A DNA stretch of 49,190 nt, from NCBI GenBank assembly GCA_947472765.1, contig CANJCM010000031.1:1-49190 (forward strand), in the 5' to 3' direction. Every line of letters starts with the position of its first letter. The stretch's first letter is position 1. Both the position numbers and the translations under genes were made by a program. The stretch is from Opitutia bacterium. GTDB taxonomy: Bacteria; Verrucomicrobiota; Verrucomicrobiia; Opitutales; Opitutaceae. This document shows positions 25,559 to 33,136 of this stretch, piece by piece. The notes below the pieces were generated by a model. It saw only the letters and a program-made list of their open reading frames with translations, ran no database searches and was not told the DNA's origin.

Positions 25559-26980
25559 ATGAACCCCGACCCTGCCTTCCCGCCCCACGTCGCCTCGCGA
25601 TCGAAATCACGCTCCCATGGCGTCCGCGTTCTCTTCCTCGCCGCCGCCGGTGCGTTGCTGGCCGCGACAGGCACGAGCCGGGCTGCGAATGCCGGGACGA
25701 CGCCCGACGGCGTTCTGCTCGAGAATGCGCGTAACACTCTCGAGCGCCCCTATCGCCAGGCGGGGCCCTCCGATCCTCGCGAGCGCGGCCCGCAAGTGGC
25801 CCACGGCTTCGGCAAGCGCGATCGCCGCTTGCTCTACATTGCGCTGCCGGGCGGCACGTCGGGCGGGCAGGTTTCGCCACAGTTCACCGGCACAGGCATC
25901 GTCGTCCTCGATCTCGATCCCGCGGGCGAGGGCAAAGGCCCGGCGGAAGCGGGCGGGCCGCGTCCGAGCCTCCAATTCATCAAACGCATTCCCACCTGGG
26001 ACGTCGCAGCGAGCACGAGCCCCGAGGAGGTCGCCGGCATCTGCGCGAGCCCCGCGACCAACATGGTTTACCTGAGCACCCGCGGCCATCTGGCCGCGTT
26101 CGATTTGGCCACGGACAAAAAAGTCTGGGAGCAAACCTACGACGGCCACGCGGCGGAACGCGCTGAGGTCACGCCCGACGGCAAGACGTTGATCGTGGGT
26201 TCCGACCTGCAGGATTACTGGTACGTCGTCGATGCCCAGACCGGAAACTTGAAGGGCAAGATCGAGGCCCCGATGAGCAACAAGGCGCACAACATGGGCC
26301 TGAGCGCAGATGGGAAGACGGTCTTCATGGCGCCGAACGGGGTCACGATGACGATCGGCGACGTCCCCAGCATGAAGGCCACGAAGACGATCACGTTTTC
26401 CGATCACGTCCGGGTGTTCGTGATCAACCACGACGCCACGCGGGTCTACGCCAACCTGAACAATCTCCTGGGCTTCGAAATCGCAGATGTGAAAACCGGC
26501 AAGGTGATCAAGCGGATCGAAGCCCCGGCCGAGATGTGGAAGGCCAAGTGGCAGGACTTGAGCCAGAAGTTCTACGGCCACAGCGGCCCGGTACACGGCA
26601 TCGCATTCACACCGGACGAAAGCGAAATCTGGGTGGCTGATAACATCAATTACCAGATCCTCGTGTACAACAACACGGGCGAATGGCCGGTGCTGGAGCG
26701 GACCTTCAAGACGACGGCGTCGGCCTGCTGGATCACGATGGGCATCGACGGACAGTACGCGTACCTGTCGTCCGGTGACGTGGTGGATGTGAAGACCCAC
26801 ACGATCATCGGCCAGATGAAGGACGAATACGGCCGGCAGATGCGCAGCGAGAAGTACCTCGAGATGACCTTCTCGAACGGCAAGCTGCAGCGCACGGTTT
26901 CCCAATTTGCCGAAGGCATCCCCAGCGCCGTCGCCGCGCGGCTGGCCGCCGGGAAGTCCGGCGCCGCGCCGGCGAAGTAG
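25559..26980 (+). CDS. Exported YncE/YVTN-type beta-propeller protein
   Basis: This 473-residue protein starts at the ATG at 25559, with a twin-basic region and hydrophobic core (RVLFLAAAGALLAATGTSRA). The body is a beta-propeller of about 40-residue repeats with typical blade phrases: MVYLSTRGHLAAFDLATDKK, AEVTPDGKTLIVGSDL, NMGLSADGKTVFMAPNG and GIAFTPDESEIWVADN. Such YVTN/YncE-like proteins bind or display something at the cell surface or in the periplasm. No catalytic residues are evident. The gene is alone and is flanked by near-identical 125-bp direct repeats. Confidence 0.8.
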   Translation: MNPDPAFPPHVASRSKSRSHGVRVLFLAAAGALLAATGTSRAANAGTTPDGVLLENARNTLERPYRQAGPSDPRERGPQVAHGFGKRDRRLLYIALPGGTSGGQVSPQFTGTGIVVLDLDPAGEGKGPAEAGGPRPSLQFIKRIPTWDVAASTSPEEVAGICASPATNMVYLSTRGHLAAFDLATDKKVWEQTYDGHAAERAEVTPDGKTLIVGSDLQDYWYVVDAQTGNLKGKIEAPMSNKAHNMGLSADGKTVFMAPNGVTMTIGDVPSMKATKTITFSDHVRVFVINHDATRVYANLNNLLGFEIADVKTGKVIKRIEAPAEMWKAKWQDLSQKFYGHSGPVHGIAFTPDESEIWVADNINYQILVYNNTGEWPVLERTFKTTASACWITMGIDGQYAYLSSGDVVDVKTHTIIGQMKDEYGRQMRSEKYLEMTFSNGKLQRTVSQFAEGIPSAVAARLAAGKSGAAPAK

Positions 26981-27100
26981 CACAGGACGCGCCGGCGGCG
27001 GAATGCCGAGTGGCGATTGCCGATTGCCGAGTGGCGAGTGCCGAATGGGAAACGAGCCGACTGTCAGTCGCATCGCGCTCGATCCTCTGAATCACTCCGC

Positions 27101-27225
27101 GCCCTCTGCGTTCCCGGTTTGGCGGCATTGGTTGCCCTCGGCGTTCCTCGGATTGGCTCCGGGTTCAAACGCCCGGGTGTCATCATAAACGCGAAGCCCT
27201 TCGAGCCACCCTTTCGCCTTTCCGC
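27101..27225 (+). repeat. 125-bp direct repeat, right copy
   Basis: Same orientation and length as 25286-25410. Changes include GGTTTGG for GGATCGG and CTCCGGGTTC for CTCCGTGTTC. Confidence 0.85.
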
Positions 27226-27328
27226 AATTCGGCATTCGCCACTCGGCATTCGCCACTCGCTAATTGGCATTCGGCCTCCGCGCTTCCCAATTCGGCATTC
27301 GCCACCCGGCACTCGGCACTCCTCCCGT
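27222..27328. repeat. Longest 7-bp degenerate tandem repeat, GCCGAGT family
   Basis: About 107 bp reading ATTCGGC, ATTCGCC, ACTCGGC, ATTCGCC, ACTCGCT and so on in 7-bp steps, broken once by CTCCGCGCTTCCC. Confidence 0.8.
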
Positions 27329-27432
27329 TTCTTAACTCTTCCCTCTTAATTCTCACTTTGCTCTGATCCGCCCGTCGCCCCCGATCCCCTTTCGCGGCGC
27401 GATCCTCCAGCAACCCCTGACCCCTGCTCATC

Positions 27433-28158
27433 GTGTCACCGTTCCTCGCCGAACTTCTCGGCACTGCCATCCTCATCATCCTCGGCAACGGCGTCGTCGC
27501 CAATGTCGTGCTCCATCGCACCAAGGGCCAGAACAGCGGCTGGATTGTCATCGCTGCTGGCTGGGCCCTGGCCGTCACCGTCGCGGTGTACGCCGTGAAT
27601 TCGTTCAGCGGCGCACATCTCAATCCCGCCGTCACCATCGGGCTGGCGACGATCGACAAATTTCCCTGGGCGCAGGTCCCGGTGTACGTCTTCGCGCAGA
27701 TGGCGGGCGCGTTTCTCGGCGCGGCCATCGTCTGGCTCGCCTATCTGCCGCATTGGGAGGTCACGCCGGATCAGGGCGGCAAGCTCGCCGTCTTCAGCAC
27801 CGGACCCGCGATTCGTCACCCCGTCGGCAATCTCATTTCCGAAATCGTCGGCACCGCCGTGCTCGTCCTCGGCGTGCTCGCGATCCTGCGGCCGGAAAAT
27901 CTGGTCGCGAACAGCGGCTTCGACAAGGGCTTCGCCCCGGCGCTCGTGGGCATGCTGGTGGGCTCGATTGGACTCTCGCTCGGCGGCACCACCGGCTACG
28001 CCATCAACCCGGCCCGCGACCTCGGGCCGCGCCTCGCCCACGCGCTGCTCCCGATTCACGGCAAGGGCTCCAGCGACTGGTCCTATGCGTGGATTCCCAT
28101 CGTCGGTCCGCTCATTGGCGGCGTCCTCGGCGCGGCGATCTTCAAGGCCTGCTGGTAA
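27433..28158 (+). CDS. glpF: Glycerol uptake facilitator (MIP family)
   Basis: This 241-residue channel with six membrane helices has a GTG start at 27433. It carries both half-helix NPA boxes: HLNPAVT (residues 64-66) and AINPARDLGPR (192-194). The Asp after the second box (NPARD) is the mark of glycerol-conducting aquaglyceroporins rather than water-only aquaporins. It lets glycerol diffuse across the inner membrane, where the kinase encoded 24 bp downstream traps it. No glycerol-3-phosphate dehydrogenase or glpR-like regulator lies in the window. The glpF-glpK order is the common bacterial one. Confidence 0.95.
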   Translation: MSPFLAELLGTAILIILGNGVVANVVLHRTKGQNSGWIVIAAGWALAVTVAVYAVNSFSGAHLNPAVTIGLATIDKFPWAQVPVYVFAQMAGAFLGAAIVWLAYLPHWEVTPDQGGKLAVFSTGPAIRHPVGNLISEIVGTAVLVLGVLAILRPENLVANSGFDKGFAPALVGMLVGSIGLSLGGTTGYAINPARDLGPRLAHALLPIHGKGSSDWSYAWIPIVGPLIGGVLGAAIFKACW

Positions 28159-28182
28159 CCCACCCCCACCCGACTCCCCGCC

Positions 28183-29670
28183 ATGAAACACATTCTCGCC
28201 CTCGACCAGGGCACGACCAGTTCGCGCGCCATCGTTTTCGATCACCACGGCGCGATCATCGCCACCGCGCAGCAGGAGTTCCGGCAAATCTTCCCGCAGC
28301 CCGGCTGGGTCGAGCACGATGCCAACGAGATCTGGGCGTCACAGTCCGGCGTCGCCGCCGACGCGCTCAACAAGGCGAACCTCTCCGCGAGCGACATCGC
28401 CGCGATCGGCATCACCAATCAGCGCGAAACCACCGTCGTCTGGGATCGCGCCACGGGGCAGCCGATCTGCAACGCGATCGTCTGGCAGGATCGCCGCACC
28501 GCCGGCGCCTGCGATCGGCTCCGCAAGGCCGGCCATGCCGCGATGATCCGGCGCAAGACCGGCCTCGTCATCGACGCGTATTTCTCCGGCACCAAGCTGC
28601 AATGGATTCTGAAGAACGTCCCGGGCGCCATGGCTCGCGCCCGCGCCGGACAACTCGCGTTCGGCACCATCGATTCGTGGCTCGTCTGGAATCTCACCGG
28701 CGGACGCGTCCACGTCACCGACGTGAGCAACGCCTCGCGCACGATGCTCTTCAACCTGAAGACCTGCGACTGGGACGACGAACTGCTGAAGCTGTTTGGC
28801 ATCCCGCGTTCGCTGCTGCCGACGGTGCGTGACTCCAGCGAAGTCTATGGCGACTGCACGCTCTGGGGCGGTGCGATTCCGATCGCCGGCATTGCAGGCG
28901 ACCAGCAGGCCGCACTCTTCGGTCAGGTCTGCACGCGTCCCGGCATGGTCAAGAACACCTATGGCACCGGCTGCTTCATGTTGATGAACACCGGGACGAA
29001 GCCGATCGTATCGGGGCACAATTTGCTCACGACCGTGGCATGGCGGGTCGATGGACGCACCGAATACGCGCTGGAGGGCAGCATCTTTATTGCCGGCGCC
29101 GTGGTGCAATGGTTGCGCGACGGACTCGGCCTTGTGAAGACGGCGGCCGAGATCGAGGCGCTCGCGGCGCAGGTGCCCGACAACGGCGGCGTTTACCTGG
29201 TGCCGGCGTTCGCCGGACTCGGCGCGCCGCACTGGGATCAATATGCCCGCGGCCTCGTTGCCGGCATCACCCGCGGCACGAAGTCCGCCCACCTCGCGCG
29301 GGCGGCGCTCGAGGGCATCGCGTATCAGGTGCACGACGTGCTCCTGGCGATGCAGTCCGACTCCGGCATCAAGTTGAAGGAACTCCGCGTCGACGGCGGC
29401 GCCTGCGCGAACAACCTGCTGATGCAGTTTCAGGCCGACCTGCTCGGCGTGCCCGTGGTGCGTCCCCGGGTTTCGGAGACGACCGCGCTCGGCGCCGCGT
29501 ACCTCGCCGGCCTCGCCGTCGGCTATTGGAAGAACACCGCCGAGATCGCCGAGCAATGGCAGGCGGATCGTCGCTTCATCCCCGCGATGAAGTCGCCGCA
29601 GCGCAAAAAGCTCCTCGCCGGCTGGACGAAAGCCCTCTCGCGCGCGAAACGCTGGGACGACGCGGAGTAG
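28183..29670 (+). CDS. glpK: Glycerol kinase
   Basis: This 495-residue FGGY-family kinase has the usual length for GlpK. The N-terminus [19 protein letters not shown] is the phosphate-binding signature, followed by [27 protein letters not shown]. The C-terminal half has [45 protein letters not shown] and [20 protein letters not shown]. It phosphorylates glycerol to sn-glycerol 3-phosphate with ATP. It is the second gene of a clear glpF-glpK operon, 24 bp after glpF. All expected segments are present and I see no disruption. Confidence 0.97.
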   Translation: MKHILALDQGTTSSRAIVFDHHGAIIATAQQEFRQIFPQPGWVEHDANEIWASQSGVAADALNKANLSASDIAAIGITNQRETTVVWDRATGQPICNAIVWQDRRTAGACDRLRKAGHAAMIRRKTGLVIDAYFSGTKLQWILKNVPGAMARARAGQLAFGTIDSWLVWNLTGGRVHVTDVSNASRTMLFNLKTCDWDDELLKLFGIPRSLLPTVRDSSEVYGDCTLWGGAIPIAGIAGDQQAALFGQVCTRPGMVKNTYGTGCFMLMNTGTKPIVSGHNLLTTVAWRVDGRTEYALEGSIFIAGAVVQWLRDGLGLVKTAAEIEALAAQVPDNGGVYLVPAFAGLGAPHWDQYARGLVAGITRGTKSAHLARAALEGIAYQVHDVLLAMQSDSGIKLKELRVDGGACANNLLMQFQADLLGVPVVRPRVSETTALGAAYLAGLAVGYWKNTAEIAEQWQADRRFIPAMKSPQRKKLLAGWTKALSRAKRWDDAE

Positions 29671-29726
29671 TTGAGGGCAGTTGAGAGTTGAGAGATGAGC
29701 GATGAGCGTTGAGAGCGGGAATTGAG
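29671..29726. repeat. 7-bp degenerate tandem repeat, GTTGAGA family
   Basis: AGTTGAGAGTTGAGAGATGA and following bases, 7-bp steps, starting right after the glpK stop. Confidence 0.75.
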
Positions 29727-29776
29727 GCGAATGGAGGGCCGGCGCTCGCCGCCGGGCCTGAACGATCCTCCTGCCC

Positions 29777-29850
29777 ATGGAGGGCGGGTGCCCTCACCCG
29801 CCAAATGACCTGCCGCCCCGCCTTGGCCGGTGAGGACACCGGCCCTCCAT
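29777..29850. repeat. Palindromic GGAGGGC element, copy 4
   Basis: The left arm 29777-29803 is the copy 3 type (GGGTGCCCTCACCC core) and the right arm 29823-29850 is the copy 2 type (CCGGTGAGGACACCGG core). The outer 9 bp are inverted. Confidence 0.85.
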
Positions 29851-30157
29851 ATAACACAGCCCACCGTTCCCCTTCATCGCAACCCCCTCTTTCGGGCCCC
29901 CGGCCCGATCTCTCCTCGCTCGATCCAAACCCCAATCAGTTTGAACACGGAGTCGACCCGAGACGAGCAGAGGGAAAGGGAGTGCCGAATTCCAAACCAT
30001 GCTGGTATGAGCCCGAGGCCATGAAGCGAGGAAAGTTTCGCGTCTCCGCGTGAGCGATTCGCGCCTGCTTCAATTCGCGGTGGGATATTCGGAACTCGAA
30101 GTTCCCCCAATCCCAGCCCCGGATCACTGTCTCGTCGATCCGCGGCCCGTACGACCC

Positions 30158-30811
30158 TCAATCGATCACGCCCTTGACCACCTGGAATGCCTCGAAGGCC
30201 CGGCCTTTGAAGCCTTCGACGTAACTTTGCAGCGCCCACCACCGGGCCCGCGTCTCGACACTGTCGAGGACCATGTACGCCTTGTTCTGCTGGGACATGT
30301 GCAGCGCCACCGCCTGCTTCTTCAAATCGAGATACGCGGTGATATCCACAAAGAGGTTGGGGGCAAAAGGCCCCGGATGCGTCGGCGGCTCCGCGAACAG
30401 GCACCACTTGACCCGCTGGTTGCGCCGCACGGAATTCATGACGGCATTCGAAAGCGCAAAGTGATCCTGGTGCCCTTCGCCCACGGGCTGCGGATAGTGC
30501 GTGATCACAATATGCGGATCGAGGTCACGGAGATAGCGATCGATCAGCGAAACCAACTCGGTGTTGCAGACCAGATGACCGTCCGGGAAGTCCTCCGAGA
30601 TCATCATGTAGTCAGCCAGCAGCGAGGCCTGCAGTGTCTCGCTGATCCGCTCGGCCGCGAGGGCCGAGTTGGTGCGGGTGCCGCGCGTCGCCACCAGCAC
30701 ATGCACTTCCGCACCTTCCTTCATCCACCTGGCCAGCGTGCCGAAGCAACAAAGCTCCGCGTCGTCCGGATGCGCAAAAGCCGCGAGTACTTTCTTGCCC
30801 TGGAGCTGCAT
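30158..30811 (-). CDS. PIG-L (LmbE-like) family zinc deacetylase
   Basis: This is a 217-residue enzyme. The zinc-site motif AHPDDAEL (His14, Asp16, Asp17) is near the N-terminus and GEGHQDHFAL supplies the second His (His117), the full ligand set of the family. Members remove N-acetyl groups from GlcNAc-linked sugars, for example in bacillithiol, mycothiol or glycolipid synthesis. Without a neighbouring glycosyltransferase the substrate is unknown. There is no signal peptide, so it acts in the cytoplasm. It starts 3 bp after the stop of the STAS gene, which makes the two translationally coupled. Confidence 0.9.
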   Translation of the reverse strand: MQLQGKKVLAAFAHPDDAELCCFGTLARWMKEGAEVHVLVATRGTRTNSALAAERISETLQASLLADYMMISEDFPDGHLVCNTELVSLIDRYLRDLDPHIVITHYPQPVGEGHQDHFALSNAVMNSVRRNQRVKWCLFAEPPTHPGPFAPNLFVDITAYLDLKKQAVALHMSQQNKAYMVLDSVETRARWWALQSYVEGFKGRAFEAFQVVKGVID

Positions 30812-30814
30812 CGG

Positions 30815-31186
30815 TCAGCTTGCCGCAGCGAGCGCTGCTTCGACGGAGTCCGCCCAGGTGAAAAGCGCCTCGGTCCGCGTCACACGGAAGACCGAGATCA
30901 CCGTATCGACCGGCCGCACCAGCATGAATGCATTTTTCCGCGGCGCCGCCTTGAGTCCGCCAATCAAAGCGCCGAGTCCGCTTGAGTCGATGAACGCCAC
31001 CGTGGACAGGTCGAGGATGATGCGTCCGGGGCCGGCACGTAGACGCTCCTGGAGGTATTTTTTCAGCGCAAACGCGTTGCGCGCTTCCAAGCGAGAATCA
31101 ACGACCCGGCACAGACAATCGCTGCCGTGAATCTCTTCCCGCACAGTGAACACTCCGGTAGAGGCAGGAAAACTGAGCTCGGCCAT
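30815..31186 (-). CDS. STAS-domain anti-sigma factor antagonist-like protein
   Basis: This 123-residue protein starts at the ATG at 31186 and is a single STAS domain. The phosphorylation loop reads FIDSSGLGALIGG, with Ser68 in the place of the regulated Ser of SpoIIAA/RsbV. The N-terminal strand is FTVREEIHGSDCLCRVVDSR and the last helix is LFTWADSVEAAL. Such proteins bind an anti-sigma kinase when unphosphorylated and free a sigma factor, but no kinase or phosphatase is encoded nearby. It is first in a two-gene unit with the PIG-L gene, an unusual partner. Confidence 0.85.
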   Translation of the reverse strand: MAELSFPASTGVFTVREEIHGSDCLCRVVDSRLEARNAFALKKYLQERLRAGPGRIILDLSTVAFIDSSGLGALIGGLKAAPRKNAFMLVRPVDTVISVFRVTRTEALFTWADSVEAALAAAS

Positions 31187-31610
31187 CACGGCAGGTATGA
31201 TTAGGCCTATTTCCGTGGCAATCCCTTTAAAACGAAGCGGCTGGGGCACGACAAATCGTGGCTCTGAGCACCGATTCGTACGGGCGAGAGGTGAGTTTGG
31301 TCTTCGAGGTTTGCAGTTTCGGTCCTTCCGTTTTGCACGGAGCCAACCCAGGCGCACGGAGGCATTGCACCTGTTTTGAACCCCAATCCCGAAACCCAAC
31401 TCCGCGTCTCCATCCCGCCGCGCCAGCCATCACCACTGCTTCAATTCGCGTCGAGCCATCCAGAAATCCAAACTCCAGATTCAGGCCGCCCGTCCAACGG
31501 CCCCGGAACTCCACCACCGTGGCCGCTCCCGTGGCGGAGCTTGCGATACACCGCACTTTTCCATTTCCGAGCTTCACCCCCGATCGTCGTCCCGGGCGAA
31601 CGCTCCCGCC
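31187..31610. other. Gene-free stretch between divergent genes
   Basis: No repeat of the main families and no convincing gene. Promoters for the STAS operon and the zinc-ribbon gene should lie here; I cannot point to one. Confidence 0.5.
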
Positions 31611-32684
31611 ATGGCCATTCCCTCGAAATGCACCCGTTGCGGGCACCTCTATCCGAATTCGGTGCTCGTGTGTCAGCTCTGCGGCGGATCGTGCGTGCCG
31701 GATTCGACGCAGGCCCTCCGGCTCAGTCCCCGCGCCCAGTCCGCCGAATCGGTTGAAACTCCCGGACCCAGTTGCCCGTGCTGCGACGAGGCCCCGGGTC
31801 CTTACACGATCGCGCAGCAGACGCGCCACCTGAAGGAGGTTTCGCTCGTACCGCCTAAGCGCACCTATCTCGTCACGACCGTGAAGGTGCCGGGCGTATG
31901 CGGCAGCTGCCATCGCTCGCTGCAACGCAAACGGGTTTACGCCGGCGTGCTGACGACGCTGCCGCTGCCCCTCATCTTCGGCATCCTGATCATGACTGAC
32001 CAGAAGGCGTTCTTCGCCCTGCTCGTCATCTACGGAGTGTATCTCGTCACCCACCTCACCTACTCCTGGGCGGACTTCCTCCTCTACGGCCAGACGCTCT
32101 CGTGGCAGCTCAAGGACTACGTTCCCGCGAAGGAGGAGAGTTCGCCGCGTTATCCTTCCGGCTGGGCCCACGGCATTGCGCGGCTTGTGCTCTATCCCGC
32201 GGTCGTCGTCCTCCTCGCCGGACTGCTCGCTGGCGGCATCGTGATGCGTAAGCGTTCCTCCGCCGCGCAAAACGGGGCCGCACCCACTGCGGAGTCCGCC
32301 GCACCCGTCCCGGCCCAACCCGCGCGGATTGGCACCTCGCTCGAGGAAGCGCGTACGTTTTTCCGCACCGCCCAGGGCATCGCCGTCCCAATCGAAACGA
32401 AACTTGCCATCGCCTCGCGTGGTGTGCCGGCCAAGCAGAGCCGGCAGATCGAGGGCAAGAGCGCCACGGTGGTGGTCGCCTACGCCGACGAAGCGAACAT
32501 GCCGGCCGGGGCCCCGTACGAGTTGATGAACGGCGCGCGGCTGCTCGAGCACCACGGCTTCACCTACGCGGACTACCTCTCGATCGACGACCGTAAGATT
32601 CTTGTGCCGCTCAGCGACGTGCTCGCCCTCAGCCGAGAAATCACCGGCCCGAAGAAACCCCGGTCAGCGCTGAAGCAACGCTGA
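31611..32684 (+). CDS. Zinc-ribbon membrane protein of unknown function
   Basis: This is a 357-residue protein. The cytoplasmic N-terminus is Cys-rich: CTRC (7-10), CQLCGGSC (21-28), CPCC (55-58) and CGSCH (97-101), which suggests two or more zinc ribbons. Two close membrane helices follow (about 112-128 and 134-152), then a loop with YSWADFLLYGQTLSWQLKDY and a third helix (about 190-210, LVLYPAVVVLLAGLLAGGIVM). A soluble C-terminal part of about 130 residues ends in a Lys/Arg tail. I do not recognise the family. The layout suggests a sensor or assembly factor, but nothing in the context says for what. Confidence 0.7.
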   Translation: MAIPSKCTRCGHLYPNSVLVCQLCGGSCVPDSTQALRLSPRAQSAESVETPGPSCPCCDEAPGPYTIAQQTRHLKEVSLVPPKRTYLVTTVKVPGVCGSCHRSLQRKRVYAGVLTTLPLPLIFGILIMTDQKAFFALLVIYGVYLVTHLTYSWADFLLYGQTLSWQLKDYVPAKEESSPRYPSGWAHGIARLVLYPAVVVLLAGLLAGGIVMRKRSSAAQNGAAPTAESAAPVPAQPARIGTSLEEARTFFRTAQGIAVPIETKLAIASRGVPAKQSRQIEGKSATVVVAYADEANMPAGAPYELMNGARLLEHHGFTYADYLSIDDRKILVPLSDVLALSREITGPKKPRSALKQR

Positions 32685-32767
32685 GCCTTCGATCCGACTC
32701 ACGCGGAGCCGCGGAGTTTTCGGAGTGCAGCCCGGACTAAAGTCGGGAAACGCCCGCCTCGAGGTCT

Positions 32768-32810
32768 GAATCCTGTCCATCCTGTTCATCCTGTTCATCC
32801 TGTCTAAACC
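32768..32810 (+). repeat. CAGGAT-type repeat, copy 6, four units
   Basis: ATCCTGTCC, ATCCTGTTC, ATCCTGTTC, ATCCTGTCT in exact 9-bp steps, the most regular copy in the window. Confidence 0.85.
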
Positions 32811-32983
32811 CGGATTGGTCCGTCTCGGAATTCCTCGGAACACCTCCTGTCCAATCCGCCCAGGACCGTGGCGAGCCTTCCCGAACTCCGAACCCCAAAC
32901 TCGATCCGCCAATCCGTTTGAACACGGAGTCAAACCGAGACGAGCCGAGGGAAAGGGAATGCCGAATGCCGAGTGCCGGGCTT

Positions 32984-33074
32984 CCATCCATTTTTGGACA
33001 GGATGCACAGGATGGGCAGGATTCGAACCGGGATCGGAGACTCCAATTCAGCTCACGCGGAGACGCGGAGTTTT
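32984..33074 (+). repeat. 91-bp direct repeat, left copy
   Basis: Matches 38468-38558 with two mismatches in 91 bp. It starts CCATCCATTTTTGGACAGGA, includes an inverted CAGGAT repeat and continues through unique DNA (CGGAGACTCCAATTCAGCTC) to a GCGGAGTTTT end. With its partner it brackets the three-gene operon. Confidence 0.9.
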
Positions 33075-33136
33075 TTCTTAGACCGACCGGGAGCGATAGC
33101 AGGATTTTGCCAGCGTTCGAGCGAAGCGCGCCGCCG

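Larger units (their letters stand above)
26981..27432. other. Gene-free stretch with composite repeat
   Basis: Starts with a GCCGAGT heptamer array (27000-27050), then the right 125-bp direct repeat (27101-27225) and the longest heptamer array of the window (27222-27328). The bases just before the glpF start are pyrimidine-rich with no clear ribosome-binding site. Confidence 0.7.
29671..30157. other. Gene-free stretch with several repeat types
   Basis: In order: a GTTGAGA heptamer array (29671-29726), a half GGAGGGC palindrome (29731-29759), full GGAGGGC copy 4 (29777-29850) and a right-half TTGAACACGGAG element (about 29931-29975). The 30000-30157 part holds nothing I recognise. Confidence 0.7.
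32685..33136. other. Gene-free stretch with the left flank of the DUF1592 operon
   Basis: Contains a four-unit CAGGAT array (32768-32810), a right-half TTGAACACGGAG element (about 32909-32955), short GCCGAGT heptamers and the left 91-bp direct repeat (32984-33074). No gene. Confidence 0.7.

Noticed and set aside
25607-27073. 488-residue minus-strand frame
   Set aside because: Shadow of the beta-propeller gene; His/Arg/Val-rich with no motif.
27222-27328. CRISPR array
   Set aside because: Units are about 7 bp and degenerate with no spacers; no cas genes in the window.
28339-29778. 479-residue minus-strand frame opposite glpK
   Set aside because: glpK is complete and conserved; the antisense frame has no domain and ends in repeat DNA.
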